Position numbers and translations under genes: made by a program. From Demequina rhizosphaerae (GTDB lineage Bacteria; Actinomycetota; Actinomycetes; Actinomycetales; Demequinaceae), in NCBI RefSeq assembly GCF_000971255.1, contig NZ_BBMC01000010.1:42291-106290 (forward strand): a DNA stretch of 64,000 nucleotides, given 5' to 3'. Position 1 is the stretch's first letter; every line of letters starts with the position of its first letter. Below are positions 28,805 through 37,522 of this stretch, piece after piece. The notes beneath the pieces were generated by a model. That model made no database searches, had not been told where the DNA came from, and saw only the letters and a list, made by a program, of their open reading frames with translations.

Positions 28805-30670
28805 ATGTGCGGAATCGTCGGTTATGTGGGGTCGGGCGCGCCCGGCGGCCGCCCGCAGGGCGTGGTCATGTCGGGTCTGGCGCGGCTGGAGTATCGCGGA
28901 TACGACTCCGCCGGCATCGCGGTCGTGACCGAGGACACCGAGCGTGTGGGCATGCGCAAGAAGGCCGGCAAGCTCGTCAACCTCGAGAAGGAGCTCGCCG
29001 AGCACCCCTTGGCCGCCGCGACCGCGGCGATCGGCCACACCCGCTGGGCGACGCACGGCGCGCCCACGGACGCCAACGCGCACCCGCACCTTGCCGCGGG
29101 CGGGCGCGTCGCGATCATCCACAACGGCATCATCGAGAACTTCGCGGCGCTGCGCGGCGAGCTGCTCGACGACGGCGTCGAGTTCCTGTCCGAGACCGAC
29201 ACCGAGGTCGCGGGCCATCTGCTCGCGCGCGAGATCGACCGCGGGCTGTCGCTCGCGGATGCGATGCGCGCCATCACGCGCCGCCTCGACGGCGCGTTCA
29301 CGCTCCTCGCGGTCGACGCGCGCGAGCCCCGCACGGTGGTGGGCGCGCGCCGCAACAGCCCGCTCGTCATCGGCCTGGGCGAGGGGGAGAACTTCCTCGG
29401 CTCCGACGTGGTCGCGTTCATCGAGCACACGCGCACCGCGCTCGAGCTGCACCAGGACGAGGTCGTGGAGATCACGCCCGACGGCGTCACCATCACCGAC
29501 ATCCGCGGCCTCGTGGTCGAGCGCGAGCCGTACCACGTCGACTGGGACGCCTCGGCGGCCCAGAAGGGCGGCTTCGCGACCTTCATGGAGAAGGAGATCC
29601 ACGACCAGCCGACGGCGGTCGCGGACACCCTGCGCGGGCGCATCGACGAGCACGGCCGCCTCCAGCTCGACGGCGGCATGATCCACGAGACGATCCTCAA
29701 CTCGATCGACAAGATCATCGTGGTCGCGTGCGGCACCGCCGCGTACGCCGGCCTGGTGGGCCGCTACGCGATCGAGCACTGGTGCCGCATCCCGGTCGAG
29801 GTCGAGCTCGCGCACGAGTTCCGCTACCGCGACCCCGTCGTGAGCGTGCGCACCCTCGTGGTCGCGATCTCGCAGTCGGGCGAGACGATGGACACGATCA
29901 TGGCGGTGCGCCACGCGCAGCAGCAGGGCGCCCCCGTCATCGCGATCGTCAACTCGCAGGGCTCGACCATCGCCCGCGACGCCGACGCGGTGCTCTACAC
30001 GCGCGCCGGGCCGGAGATCGCGGTCGCGTCGACCAAGGCCTTCCTCGCGCAGATCACCGCCGTCTACCTGCTCGGCATCTACCTCGCCGAGCTGCGCGGC
30101 AACAAGTTCCCCGACGAGATCGAGTCGCTGCTCGACCAGCTCGACGCCATCCCCGCGAAGATCCAGCGCGTCCTCGACACGTCCGAGCCGATCCGCGAGC
30201 TCGCGCGCAGCATGGCGGACGAGCGCACGGTGCTGTTCCTGGGCCGCCACGTGGGCTTCCCCGTCGCGCTCGAGGGCGCCCTCAAGCTCAAGGAGCTCGC
30301 GTACATCCACGCCGAGGGCTTCGCCGCCGGCGAGCTCAAGCACGGTCCCATCGCGCTCGTCGAGGAGGGCCAGCCGGTCTTCATCGTGCTGCCGAGCCCG
30401 CGCGGCCGCGAGTCGCTGCACTCCAAGGTGATCTCGAACGTGCAGGAGGTCCGCGCGCGCGGGGCCCGCACCTTCGTCATCGCGGAGGAGGGTGACAAGG
30501 AGGCGGAGAACTACGCCGAGCAGGTGTTCTACGTGCCCTCCGCGCCGGTGCTCATGACGCCGCTGCTGTCCGTGGTGCCGCTCCAGCTGTTCGCTCTCGA
30601 GCTGGCCGCGGCCAAGGGCTACGACGTCGACCAGCCGCGCAACCTCGCGAAGTCCGTCACGGTGGAGTGA
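28805..30670 (+). CDS. glmS: Glucosamine-fructose-6-phosphate aminotransferase
   Basis: GlmS makes glucosamine-6-phosphate from fructose-6-phosphate and glutamine, the step before GlmM. The product is 621 residues. Cys2 is the glutaminase nucleophile (MCGIVGYVG), followed by YRGYDSAGIAVV and HTRWATHGAPTDANAHPH. Two SIS isomerase domains follow (VVACGTAAYAGLVGRYAIEH, then FLGRHVGFPVALEGALKLKE), ending NLAKSVTVE. The ATG lies seven bases after TAGACT (28792-28797), so the message is probably leaderless, leaving no room for a glmS ribozyme. It overlaps acpS by four bases. Confidence 0.96.
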   Translation: MCGIVGYVGSGAPGGRPQGVVMSGLARLEYRGYDSAGIAVVTEDTERVGMRKKAGKLVNLEKELAEHPLAAATAAIGHTRWATHGAPTDANAHPHLAAGGRVAIIHNGIIENFAALRGELLDDGVEFLSETDTEVAGHLLAREIDRGLSLADAMRAITRRLDGAFTLLAVDAREPRTVVGARRNSPLVIGLGEGENFLGSDVVAFIEHTRTALELHQDEVVEITPDGVTITDIRGLVVEREPYHVDWDASAAQKGGFATFMEKEIHDQPTAVADTLRGRIDEHGRLQLDGGMIHETILNSIDKIIVVACGTAAYAGLVGRYAIEHWCRIPVEVELAHEFRYRDPVVSVRTLVVAISQSGETMDTIMAVRHAQQQGAPVIAIVNSQGSTIARDADAVLYTRAGPEIAVASTKAFLAQITAVYLLGIYLAELRGNKFPDEIESLLDQLDAIPAKIQRVLDTSEPIRELARSMADERTVLFLGRHVGFPVALEGALKLKELAYIHAEGFAAGELKHGPIALVEEGQPVFIVLPSPRGRESLHSKVISNVQEVRARGARTFVIAEEGDKEAENYAEQVFYVPSAPVLMTPLLSVVPLQLFALELAAAKGYDVDQPRNLAKSVTVE

Positions 30671-31026
30671 GCGTGGCGATCCTGGGCCTCGGCATCGACG
30701 TCGTCGAGATCGCACGGTTCGAGGACGCGCTCGAGCGCTCGCCGGGCTTCCTCGAGCGGGTCTTCACGCCCGCCGAGCGCGGGATGGGCCACGCGAGCCT
30801 CGCCGCGCGGTGGGCCGCCAAGGAGGCGCTCGCGAAGGCGCTCGGCGCGCCCGCGGGGCTGAGCTGGCAGGACTGCGAGGTGACGCGCGAGGACGGCGGC
30901 CAGCCGCGCCTGCTCGTCACCGGGACCGTCGCGGCGCGCGTCGCCGCGCTTGGCATGACGTCGCTGCACGTGTCGCTGTCGCACGACGCGGGGATCGCCT
31001 CCGCCGTCGTCATCGGGGAGGGCTGA
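30667..31026 (+). CDS. acpS: Holo-[acyl-carrier-protein] synthase
   Basis: AcpS attaches phosphopantetheine from CoA to acyl carrier protein. The 119-residue protein has GLGIDVVEIARFEDAL with the magnesium-binding Asp, and RWAAKEALAKALG with the second conserved Glu. LHVSLSHDAGIASAVVI closes the domain. GTG 30667 overlaps the glmS stop (GTGA); GTG 30673 is an alternative. It shares the operon glmS-acpS-alr-tsaE. The nnrD gene often found beside acpS in actinobacteria is absent here. Confidence 0.94.
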   Translation: MSVAILGLGIDVVEIARFEDALERSPGFLERVFTPAERGMGHASLAARWAAKEALAKALGAPAGLSWQDCEVTREDGGQPRLLVTGTVAARVAALGMTSLHVSLSHDAGIASAVVIGEG

Positions 31027-32133
31027 ATGACCCGCTTGCAGGTGAGCATCGACCACGGCGCCATCGCGCGCAACGTCGAGCGGCTGCGCGCCTACGCGCC
31101 CACGGCCGAGGTGATGGCCGTGGTGAAGGCCGACGCGTACGGCCACGGGCTGGCGGGCGCGGCCCGCGCGGCCCGCGAGGGCGGCGCGGCCTGGCTGGGC
31201 GTCGCGCAGCCGGACGAGGCGCTCGCGCTGCGCGCCGCCGGCGACACCGGCCGCGTGCTGTGCTGGCTGTACGGGCCCGAGCTGCCCGCCCGCGCGCTCA
31301 TCCGCGGCGGCGTGGACGTCAGCGCCTCGTCCCTCGAGGTGCTCGACACGCTCGTCGCCGCCGCCCGCATGGATGGCCTGCGCGCCCGCGTCCACGTGTG
31401 CGTCGACACGGGGCTGTCGCGCGAGGGCGTGCGCCCCGAGGCGCTGCCCGCGCTGCTCGACGCGGCGCTCGCGGCGGACGATGCGGTGGAGGTCGTCGGC
31501 GTGTGGTCGCACCTCGCGTGGGCGGACCAGCCGGGCCACCCCACCATCGACCGCCAGGCCGGCGTGTTCCGCGACGCGGTCGCGGTGATCGAGGAGCGCG
31601 GCGTCGCGCTCGAGGTGCGCCACCTCGCCAACTCCGCCGCGACGCTCACCCGGCCGGACCTCCACTTCGACCTCGTCCGCCCTGGCATCGCCGTCTACGG
31701 CCTGCCGCCGGTGGAGGACCCGGCCGGCGAGGGCTTCGGGCTCGAGCCCGCGATGCGGGTCACCGCGTCGCTCGCGCTCGTCAAGGACGTGCCCGCGGGG
31801 GAGGGCGTGAGCTACGGCCACGAGTACACGACGCCGCGCGACACCCGGCTCGGGCTCGTCACCGCCGGCTACTCCGACGGCATCTTCCGCTCCGCCGGCA
31901 AGGGCCGCGGCCCGGTCGCGGTCGGCGGGCGCCGGTTCGTCATCGCGGGCCGCGTGTGCATGGACCAGGTGGTGCTCGACCTCGGGCCCGACGCGACCGC
32001 GCGGGCGGGCGACGAGGTGGTCCTCATCGGCGCCGACGGCCCCTCGGCTCGCGAGTGGGCCGATGCGGCGGGCACCATCGACTACGAGATCGTCTGCCGC
32101 TTCGGCGGCCTGAAGGAGAAGCACCCGGCATGA
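31027..32133 (+). CDS. alr: Alanine racemase
   Basis: Alr provides D-alanine for peptidoglycan. The 368-residue product is a PLP enzyme: VVKADAYGHGLAGAARAARE carries the PLP lysine (K34), SYGHEYTTPRDTRLGLVTAG the catalytic tyrosine region, and the C-terminal beta domain has GRVCMDQVVLDLG. It abuts acpS and overlaps tsaE (ATGA). The exact 10-mer at 31476 is read Asp-Asp-Ala. Confidence 0.95.
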   Translation: MTRLQVSIDHGAIARNVERLRAYAPTAEVMAVVKADAYGHGLAGAARAAREGGAAWLGVAQPDEALALRAAGDTGRVLCWLYGPELPARALIRGGVDVSASSLEVLDTLVAAARMDGLRARVHVCVDTGLSREGVRPEALPALLDAALAADDAVEVVGVWSHLAWADQPGHPTIDRQAGVFRDAVAVIEERGVALEVRHLANSAATLTRPDLHFDLVRPGIAVYGLPPVEDPAGEGFGLEPAMRVTASLALVKDVPAGEGVSYGHEYTTPRDTRLGLVTAGYSDGIFRSAGKGRGPVAVGGRRFVIAGRVCMDQVVLDLGPDATARAGDEVVLIGADGPSAREWADAAGTIDYEIVCRFGGLKEKHPA

Positions 32134-32633
32134 CCAGCGCATCGTCCGCCACCTTCGACGTCGCCACGGGCGACGCGATGCGGGCCCTCGCCCGCGACGT
32201 GCTCGCGCCTCATCTGCGCGCTGGCGACGTCGTCATCCTCAGCGGCGACCTGGGCGCCGGCAAGACCACGTTCACGCAGGGCCTGGGCGACGCGATCGGC
32301 GTCCGCGGCCCCGTCGCGAGCCCCACGTTCATCATCGCGCGCACGCACCCCTCCGAGGTGGGCGGGCCCGCGCTCATCCACGTCGACGCGTACCGCCTCA
32401 ACTCGCTCGCGGAGCTCGACGACCTCGACCTCGACGCCACCGTCGACAGCTCGATCACGGTGGTCGAGTGGGGCGAGGACAAGGCCGAGCAGCTGTCGCA
32501 GGACCGGGTGCACGTCGTCATCGCGCGCGAGCACGGCGGCGAGGTCGACATGGAACGGCCCGACGAGGGCCTGCGCACCGTCACGTTCACCACCCACGGC
32601 GACCGCTGGGCCGGCGTCGCGCTCGTAGGCTAG
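32130..32633 (+). CDS. tsaE: tRNA t6A biosynthesis ATPase TsaE
   Basis: TsaE is the ATPase partner of TsaB and TsaD in threonylcarbamoyl-adenosine (t6A) modification of tRNA. The 167-residue protein has the Walker A GDLGAGKTT at residues 39-47, followed by FTQGLGDAIGVRGPVASPTF, and the conserved HVDAYRL and VVEWGE. It overlaps alr by four bases. Its fourth to sixth codons (GCA TCG TCC) are an exact copy of the dispersed 10-mer. Confidence 0.94.
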   Translation: MTSASSATFDVATGDAMRALARDVLAPHLRAGDVVILSGDLGAGKTTFTQGLGDAIGVRGPVASPTFIIARTHPSEVGGPALIHVDAYRLNSLAELDDLDLDATVDSSITVVEWGEDKAEQLSQDRVHVVIAREHGGEVDMERPDEGLRTVTFTTHGDRWAGVALVG

Positions 32634-32637
32634 AGCC

Positions 32638-33246
32638 GTGATCCTCGCCCTCGACACGTCGTCCGCCATCGCCGTCGCGCTCGTCTCCCCGTCGGGGGAG
32701 CTGCTCGCCCGGCGCTCCGCCTTCAACCCCCGCGGGCACGCGGAGCTGCTGTCGGGGCTCATCGAGGAGGCGCTGACCGAGGCGGGCGCCGCGCGCGCCG
32801 ACCTCACCCGCATCGTGGTCGGCACCGGCCCCGCGCCGTTCACCGGGCTGCGCGTCGGCCTCATGACCGCCCGCACGCTCGGGCACGTGTGGAGCATCCC
32901 GGTCGAGGGCGTGTGCTCGCTCGACGCGCTCGGCGCCTCCCTGCCCGGCGAGGCGACCGTGGTGGCCGACGCGCGGCGCAAGGAGGTCTACTGGGCGACG
33001 TACCGCGACGGCGTGCGCGTCGCCGGGCCCGCCGTGAGCGCCCCGGCCGACGTGCCGGTGGCCGGCGCCGTGGTGGGCCGCGGGGCGCTGCTCTACCCCG
33101 ACGCGTTCCCGGGCGCGGTCGAGGGCGACCCGGACCCCGCGCTGCTCGTGGGCGTCGCGGACCGCCTGCGCGCCGCGGGCGAGGAGATGCCCACCGAGCC
33201 GCTGTACCTGCGCCGCCCCGACGTGCACGGCGTGCCGGGGGCGTGA
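32638..33246 (+). CDS. tsaB: tRNA t6A biosynthesis protein TsaB
   Basis: TsaB is the ASKHA-fold dimerisation partner of TsaD. The 202-residue protein has MILALDTSSAIAVALVSPSG, NPRGHAELLSGLIEEAL and GTGPAPFTGLRVGLMTAR. GTG 32638 lies six bases after TAGGCT (32626-32631), which overlaps the end of tsaE, so it may be leaderless as well as being read in the operon. It overlaps rimI by four bases. Confidence 0.93.
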   Translation: MILALDTSSAIAVALVSPSGELLARRSAFNPRGHAELLSGLIEEALTEAGAARADLTRIVVGTGPAPFTGLRVGLMTARTLGHVWSIPVEGVCSLDALGASLPGEATVVADARRKEVYWATYRDGVRVAGPAVSAPADVPVAGAVVGRGALLYPDAFPGAVEGDPDPALLVGVADRLRAAGEEMPTEPLYLRRPDVHGVPGA

Positions 33247-33743
33247 CCTCCGCCCCGGGCGCCGACGCCGGCGCCGCACCCGCCTGGGTCATCCGCGACC
33301 TGGTCAAGGCGGACCTGCCGTGGATGGCCGAGCAGGAGCAGCGCATGTTCGGCGCCTCCGCGTGGTCGCGCGAGCTCATCGCCGACGACTACCTCTACGG
33401 GCTCACCCGGTACCGGGGCATCGAGCTGGACGGGGCGCTCGCGGGCTACGCCGTGTACGGCTACGACGGGGACGCGTTCCACCTGCTCAACCTCGCCGTG
33501 GTGCCCGAGGCGCGCGGCCGGGGGCTGGGCCGCGCGCTCATGGACGACTTCATGGCCGAGGCCCGCGAGCAGGGCGCCCCGGACGCGTGGCTCGAGGTCG
33601 CCGTCGACAACGAGGTCGCGCTGGCGCTGTACCGCGCCTACGGCTTCGAGGACGTGCGGATCCGCAGGAAGTACTACCAGCCCGAGGGCCTCGACGCCCT
33701 CGTGATGCGGGTGCAGCTGACCGGCTACGAGCCCGGCGCCTGA
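33243..33743 (+). CDS. rimI: Ribosomal-protein-alanine N-acetyltransferase RimI-like
   Basis: RimI acetylates the N-terminus of S18 in E. coli; GNAT proteins at this place in actinobacteria are annotated so by synteny. The product is 166 residues from GTG 33243. The GNAT acetyl-CoA site is LNLAVVPEARGRGLGRALMD, followed by WLEVAVDNEVALALYRAYGF and RRKYYQ. The first 15 residues (TSAPGADAGAAPAW) are low complexity. The conserved next gene, tsaD, lies 3.8 kb away here. Confidence 0.9.
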   Translation: MTSAPGADAGAAPAWVIRDLVKADLPWMAEQEQRMFGASAWSRELIADDYLYGLTRYRGIELDGALAGYAVYGYDGDAFHLLNLAVVPEARGRGLGRALMDDFMAEAREQGAPDAWLEVAVDNEVALALYRAYGFEDVRIRRKYYQPEGLDALVMRVQLTGYEPGA

Positions 33744-33815
33744 CCCGCCCGCGCGACGCCGCCCCGCCGCCCGCGTAGGGTGCGAAGAAGGGTCGAGCGA
33801 AGGCGGTGGACCCCT

Positions 33816-36095
33816 ATGGCGTCTCAGATGGTCGAGATCGATCCGTGGGAGGTGGCGGTCACGACGCTCGACCCCGCGCGGATCCGCTTCGTCGAGAGCC
33901 TCATGTCGCTCGGCAACGGGCACATGGGCGCGCGGGGCAACTTCGAGGAGGGCTACGGGGGAGACAGCCACCTCGGCACCTACATCGCGGGCGTGTGGTT
34001 CCCCGACCGCACCCGGGTGGGCTGGTGGAAGAACGGCTACCCGGAGTACTTCGGCAAGGTCGTCAACGCGGTCGACATCGGCGCGATCAGGATCCGTGCC
34101 GGCGGCGAGCCGGTCGACCTCTTCGCAGTCCCGTCCTCGGACTTCCGGTTCGCGCTCGACCTGCGTCGCGGCTGCCTCACGCGCACCTACCGATGCGAGG
34201 CCGGGGGGCTCGCGCTGCGCGTGCGCTTCGACCGCTTCCTCAGCATCGTCACCCCCGAGCTGTCGTTCCAGCGGGTCGAGATCGAGGTCGAGGAGGGCGA
34301 GGGGACGCTCGAGATCACGCCCCTGCTCGACGGCGACGTGCACAACCTCGACGCGAACTACGCGGAGACGTTCTGGGAGCCCGAGCCGGGCGTCGAGCGC
34401 CGTCCCGGCATGCTCGTCATGACCACGCGGCCCAACCCGTTCGGGACGCCGCGCTTCACGGTCACCGCGGCGATGGATACCCGTGCCGAGGGCCTCGAGC
34501 CCACGGACGCCTGGGACGATGCGCTGTCGACCGGCCGCACGTTCGCCGCGACGGTCGCGCCCGGCGACCGCGTCGCGCTCGACAAGGCGGTCGCGGTGGT
34601 CACCTCCCGCGACCACGAGCCGCGCGCGCACCCGGCCGTCGCGTCGGCGCTGCTGGACGCCGCATCGTCCCGCCCGCACGGGGCCCATCGCGAGGACCAG
34701 GCGGCGGCCTGGTCCGCCCGCTGGGAGCAGGCGGACGTGGTCATCGAGGGCGACCCTCCCGCGCAGCAGGGCATCCGCTTCAACATCTTCCAGCTGCTGT
34801 CCACGTACTACGGCGAGGACGAGCGCCTCAACATCGGCCCCAAGGGCTTCACGGGGGAGAAGTACGGCGGCGCCACGTACTGGGACACCGAGGCGTTCCT
34901 GGTCCCCATGTACATGTCGATCGCGGAACCGGACGTGACGCTCGCGCTGCTGCACTACCGCCATCGCCAGCTCCCGCAGGCCCGGCACAACGCCCGCCAG
35001 CAGGGGCTTCCGGGCGCGCTCTACCCGATGGTCACGTTCGACGGGGTCGAGTGCCACAACGAGTGGGAGATCACCTTCGAGGAGATCCACCGTAACGGCG
35101 CCATCGCGCACGCGATCCGCTACTACACCGACTACACGGGCGACCGCTCCTACCTCGAGGCCGAGGGCGTCGAGGTGCTCGCGGAGATCGCGCGGTTCTG
35201 GGCGGGCCGCGTGCACTGGTCCGCGCGCGCCGACCGCTACATGATCCACGGCGTCACCGGGCCGAACGAGTACGAGAACAACATCAACAACAACTGGTAC
35301 ACGAACTACCTGGCCCGATGGGTGCTGAGCTACACGGACGAGGTGCTCGCCGGCCTTCCCGGGCGCGCGGCCGAGCTCGGCGTCGACGACGCCGAGCGTG
35401 AGCGGTGGCGCGACATCGTGGCGAGGATGTACCTGCCGCACGACGACGAGCTGGGCGTCAACGTCCAGCACGACGGGTTCCTCGACAAGGCGCTCGCGCC
35501 GGTGTCCGCGCTGGGCGAGGACGACCTGCCGCTCAACCAGAGGTGGTCATGGGACCGCATCCTGCGCTCGCCGTACATCAAGCAGGCGGACGTGCTGCAG
35601 GGCATGTACACGTTCACCGAGGACTTCACGATGGAGGAGATCCGCCGCAACTTCGCGTTCTACGAGCCGATGACCGTCCACGAGTCGTCGCTGTCGGCAT
35701 CGATCCACTCCGTGCTCGCCGCGGCGATCGGCATGCCGGAGAAGGCCGTCGAGCTCTACAGCCGCACCGCGCGGCTGGACCTCGACAACTACAACAACGA
35801 CACCGAGGACGGCCTGCACATCACGTCGATGAGCGGGGCCTGGCTCGCGATCGTGCAGGGCTTCGGCGGCATGCGCGGGCTCGGGGAGAGGCTGCGGTTC
35901 GCGCCGTTCTGTCCCGAGGACTGGCAGGGCTACAGCTTCATGATCCGCTACCGCGGGCGGCTGCTGCGGGTCGCGGTCGGCCCCTCGTCCACCGAGTTCA
36001 CACTCGTCGAGGGGGAGCCGCTCGAGATCCTCGTGGGGGACGGCCCCGTGACGGTCGAGCAGGGCGCCCCGGCGTCCGTCGCGAACCGGGCGTGA
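33816..36095 (+). CDS. GH65 glycoside phosphorylase, maltose-phosphorylase-like
   Basis: The 759-residue protein matches GH65 maltose phosphorylases, which turn maltose + phosphate into beta-glucose-1-phosphate and glucose. Key blocks: GPKGFTGEKYGGATYWDTEA, VTGPNEYENNINNNWYTN (Glu485 is the likely general acid), QADVLQGMYTFTEDF and RNFAFYEPMTVHESSLSASI. Kojibiose or trehalose phosphorylase activity cannot be excluded. No beta-phosphoglucomutase gene, the usual partner, is next to it. It contains 10-mer copies at 34514 (DDA) and 34661 (ASS). The stop codon is the loop of a terminator hairpin. Confidence 0.88.
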   Translation: MASQMVEIDPWEVAVTTLDPARIRFVESLMSLGNGHMGARGNFEEGYGGDSHLGTYIAGVWFPDRTRVGWWKNGYPEYFGKVVNAVDIGAIRIRAGGEPVDLFAVPSSDFRFALDLRRGCLTRTYRCEAGGLALRVRFDRFLSIVTPELSFQRVEIEVEEGEGTLEITPLLDGDVHNLDANYAETFWEPEPGVERRPGMLVMTTRPNPFGTPRFTVTAAMDTRAEGLEPTDAWDDALSTGRTFAATVAPGDRVALDKAVAVVTSRDHEPRAHPAVASALLDAASSRPHGAHREDQAAAWSARWEQADVVIEGDPPAQQGIRFNIFQLLSTYYGEDERLNIGPKGFTGEKYGGATYWDTEAFLVPMYMSIAEPDVTLALLHYRHRQLPQARHNARQQGLPGALYPMVTFDGVECHNEWEITFEEIHRNGAIAHAIRYYTDYTGDRSYLEAEGVEVLAEIARFWAGRVHWSARADRYMIHGVTGPNEYENNINNNWYTNYLARWVLSYTDEVLAGLPGRAAELGVDDAERERWRDIVARMYLPHDDELGVNVQHDGFLDKALAPVSALGEDDLPLNQRWSWDRILRSPYIKQADVLQGMYTFTEDFTMEEIRRNFAFYEPMTVHESSLSASIHSVLAAAIGMPEKAVELYSRTARLDLDNYNNDTEDGLHITSMSGAWLAIVQGFGGMRGLGERLRFAPFCPEDWQGYSFMIRYRGRLLRVAVGPSSTEFTLVEGEPLEILVGDGPVTVEQGAPASVANRA

Positions 36096-36106
36096 CGCCC
36101 GGTTCG
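36082..36106 (+). terminator. Terminator overlapping the GH65 stop codon
   Basis: Arms 36082-36092 and 36096-36106 pair over 11 bases; the loop is the TGA stop codon itself (36093-36095). It lies 12 bases from the stop of the convergent nitroreductase gene and may work in both directions. Confidence 0.65.
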
Positions 36107-36117
36107 GTCCGGCCGGG

Positions 36118-36747
36118 TCAGAGCTCGCGGACGCCGACCTCGGCGGCGATGCGGCCCCGGCGGTCGCCCGACAGGTCGTCGCCCGCGGCGGGGTGGCCCA
36201 CGCCCAGGATGACCTCCGAGCGCCACCCCGCGGGCATGAGCGAGGCGTCGAGCGCGGCCTTGTCGAAGCCGCCGTACGGGCGCAGGGCGAGGCCCTCGGC
36301 GCGCAGCGCGACGATGAGGTAGCCGAGCTGGAGCATCGCGCCCGAGTGGGCGAGCCCCGCGCGCATCCCGGGGTTGGACTCGAAGCGCTCGTGGAAGCCG
36401 GCCATGCCCGGGGCGATGTGCTCGTGGTGGTCGTGGAAGCGGTCGTCGTGCGCGGCCACGAGCAGCAGCGGCGCCCGCTCGAGCTTGGGGCGGTTGCCGG
36501 GCATCGCGGACTCGATGACGGCCGCGCGGGCGGCCTCCGAGCGGGCCGCGACGAGGCGCAGGGGCTGCGTGTTCATGCTCGACGGGCCGAACTTCGCAAG
36601 GTCCCACGCCCGGGTCACCAGCGCCGGGTCCACCGGGCGGTCGTCGAACGCGATCGCGGAGCGCGCGGAGGTGAACAGCGCGGCGCGGGCGGCGTCGTCG
36701 AGGGCGAACGGGGCAAGGGTCGACTCGGGGAAGTTCGGGGTTGTCAT
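36118..36747 (-). CDS. Nitroreductase-family protein (malonic semialdehyde reductase-like)
   Basis: The 209-residue protein belongs to the FMN-dependent nitroreductase fold. KFGPSSMNTQPLRLVAARSE near residue 55 and GAMLQLGYLIVALRAEGLAL are typical of the RutE/HadB-like subgroup, which reduces 3-hydroxypropionate-type semialdehydes or nitro compounds. A precise substrate is not supported. I use ATG 36747; ATG 36756 is also possible. It is convergent with the GH65 gene and transcribed away from the toxin-antitoxin pair. Confidence 0.8.
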   Translation of the reverse strand: MTTPNFPESTLAPFALDDAARAALFTSARSAIAFDDRPVDPALVTRAWDLAKFGPSSMNTQPLRLVAARSEAARAAVIESAMPGNRPKLERAPLLLVAAHDDRFHDHHEHIAPGMAGFHERFESNPGMRAGLAHSGAMLQLGYLIVALRAEGLALRPYGGFDKAALDASLMPAGWRSEVILGVGHPAAGDDLSGDRRGRIAAEVGVREL

Positions 36748-36859
36748 GTCAACCATGATGCGCCCTCGAGGCGGGTGCCCGCGACGGGCCGAGGTCCCGG
36801 CCGTGCACGACGAGCGATCGTCGCCGCCGAGGACCGCGTCCGCGCGCCTCCACAGCCCC

Positions 36860-36890
36860 TTGGCGGCGCGGTGATACCGAGTCATACTCG
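36860..36890 (+). promoter_or_regulatory. Promoter and operator of the toxin-antitoxin pair
   Basis: TTGGCG (36860-36865), 17 bases and CATACT (36883-36888) make a promoter whose start point would be near the antitoxin ATG. The inverted repeat CGAGT-CAT-ACTCG (36878-36890) overlaps the -10, a normal arrangement for autorepression by a ribbon-helix-helix antitoxin. Confidence 0.65.
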
Positions 36891-36895
36891 AGGTC

Positions 36896-37141
36896 ATGAA
36901 GACGGCGATCTCCCTTCCCGACCCGGTGTTCGAGGCGGTGACGACGCGTGCGGCCGCGCTCGGCATGAGCCGCTCGGAGTTCCTCTCGGTGGCGGCGCAG
37001 CGGTATCTCCGCGAGCTCGACGAGGTGGCGCTCACCGGGCGCATCGACAGCGTGCTCGAGCGGATCGCGAGCGCCGAGGACGAGTCCACCGCGCTCGCGC
37101 TCGACGCCGGGCGGACGCTGCTCGAGCGCGAGGACCGGTGA
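36896..37141 (+). CDS. Ribbon-helix-helix antitoxin (MazE-like role)
   Basis: An 81-residue protein with an N-terminal ribbon-helix-helix DNA-binding motif (MKTAISLPDPVFEAVTTRAA, then LGMSRSEFLSVAAQRYLREL) and a C-terminal acidic helix that probably covers the toxin. It overlaps the next gene by one base. The RHH fold rather than the AbrB fold is common among antitoxins paired with MazF in actinobacteria. The leaderless-type promoter just upstream carries its likely operator. Confidence 0.85.
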   Translation: MKTAISLPDPVFEAVTTRAAALGMSRSEFLSVAAQRYLRELDEVALTGRIDSVLERIASAEDESTALALDAGRTLLEREDR

Positions 37142-37488
37142 TGCCGGCGCTCGCGCGCGGGATGGTGCGCTGGGTGGACCTGGGTGCCCCGGAGGGGAGC
37201 GCGCCCGCGCGCCGCAGGCCGGTCCTCGTCGTGCAGGACGATGCGTACAACCGGTCGAGGCTGCGCACGGTCGCCGTGCTCGCGATCACGGACAACACCG
37301 CGCTCGCGGACCTTCCCGGCAACGTGTTCCTGCCCGCGGGCACGGCCGGGCTGGCGAAGGACTCCTGCGTGAACGTGACCGCCATCGCGACCGTCGACCG
37401 CGGCGCGCTCGGCGCCGAGACGGGTCTGCTCCCCGCTCATCTCATGGAGGAGGTCGACCTCGGGCTCCGCACGTTCCTCTCGCTCTGA
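37141..37488 (+). CDS. MazF/PemK-family endoribonuclease toxin
   Basis: The 115-residue product resembles MazF mRNA interferases: RGMVRWVDLGAPEG at the N-terminus, then RRPVLVVQDDAYNRSRL, VLAITDNTALADLPGNVFLP and the conserved AKDSCVNVTAIATVDR. The cleavage specificity cannot be read from the sequence. It is translated from an ATG overlapping the antitoxin stop. QDDA contains an exact dispersed 10-mer (37236). The module separates rimI from tsaD. Confidence 0.88.
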   Translation: MPALARGMVRWVDLGAPEGSAPARRRPVLVVQDDAYNRSRLRTVAVLAITDNTALADLPGNVFLPAGTAGLAKDSCVNVTAIATVDRGALGAETGLLPAHLMEEVDLGLRTFLSL

Positions 37489-37522
37489 TCGCGCGCGGCG
37501 GACGCCCGACTACAGTTGACCC

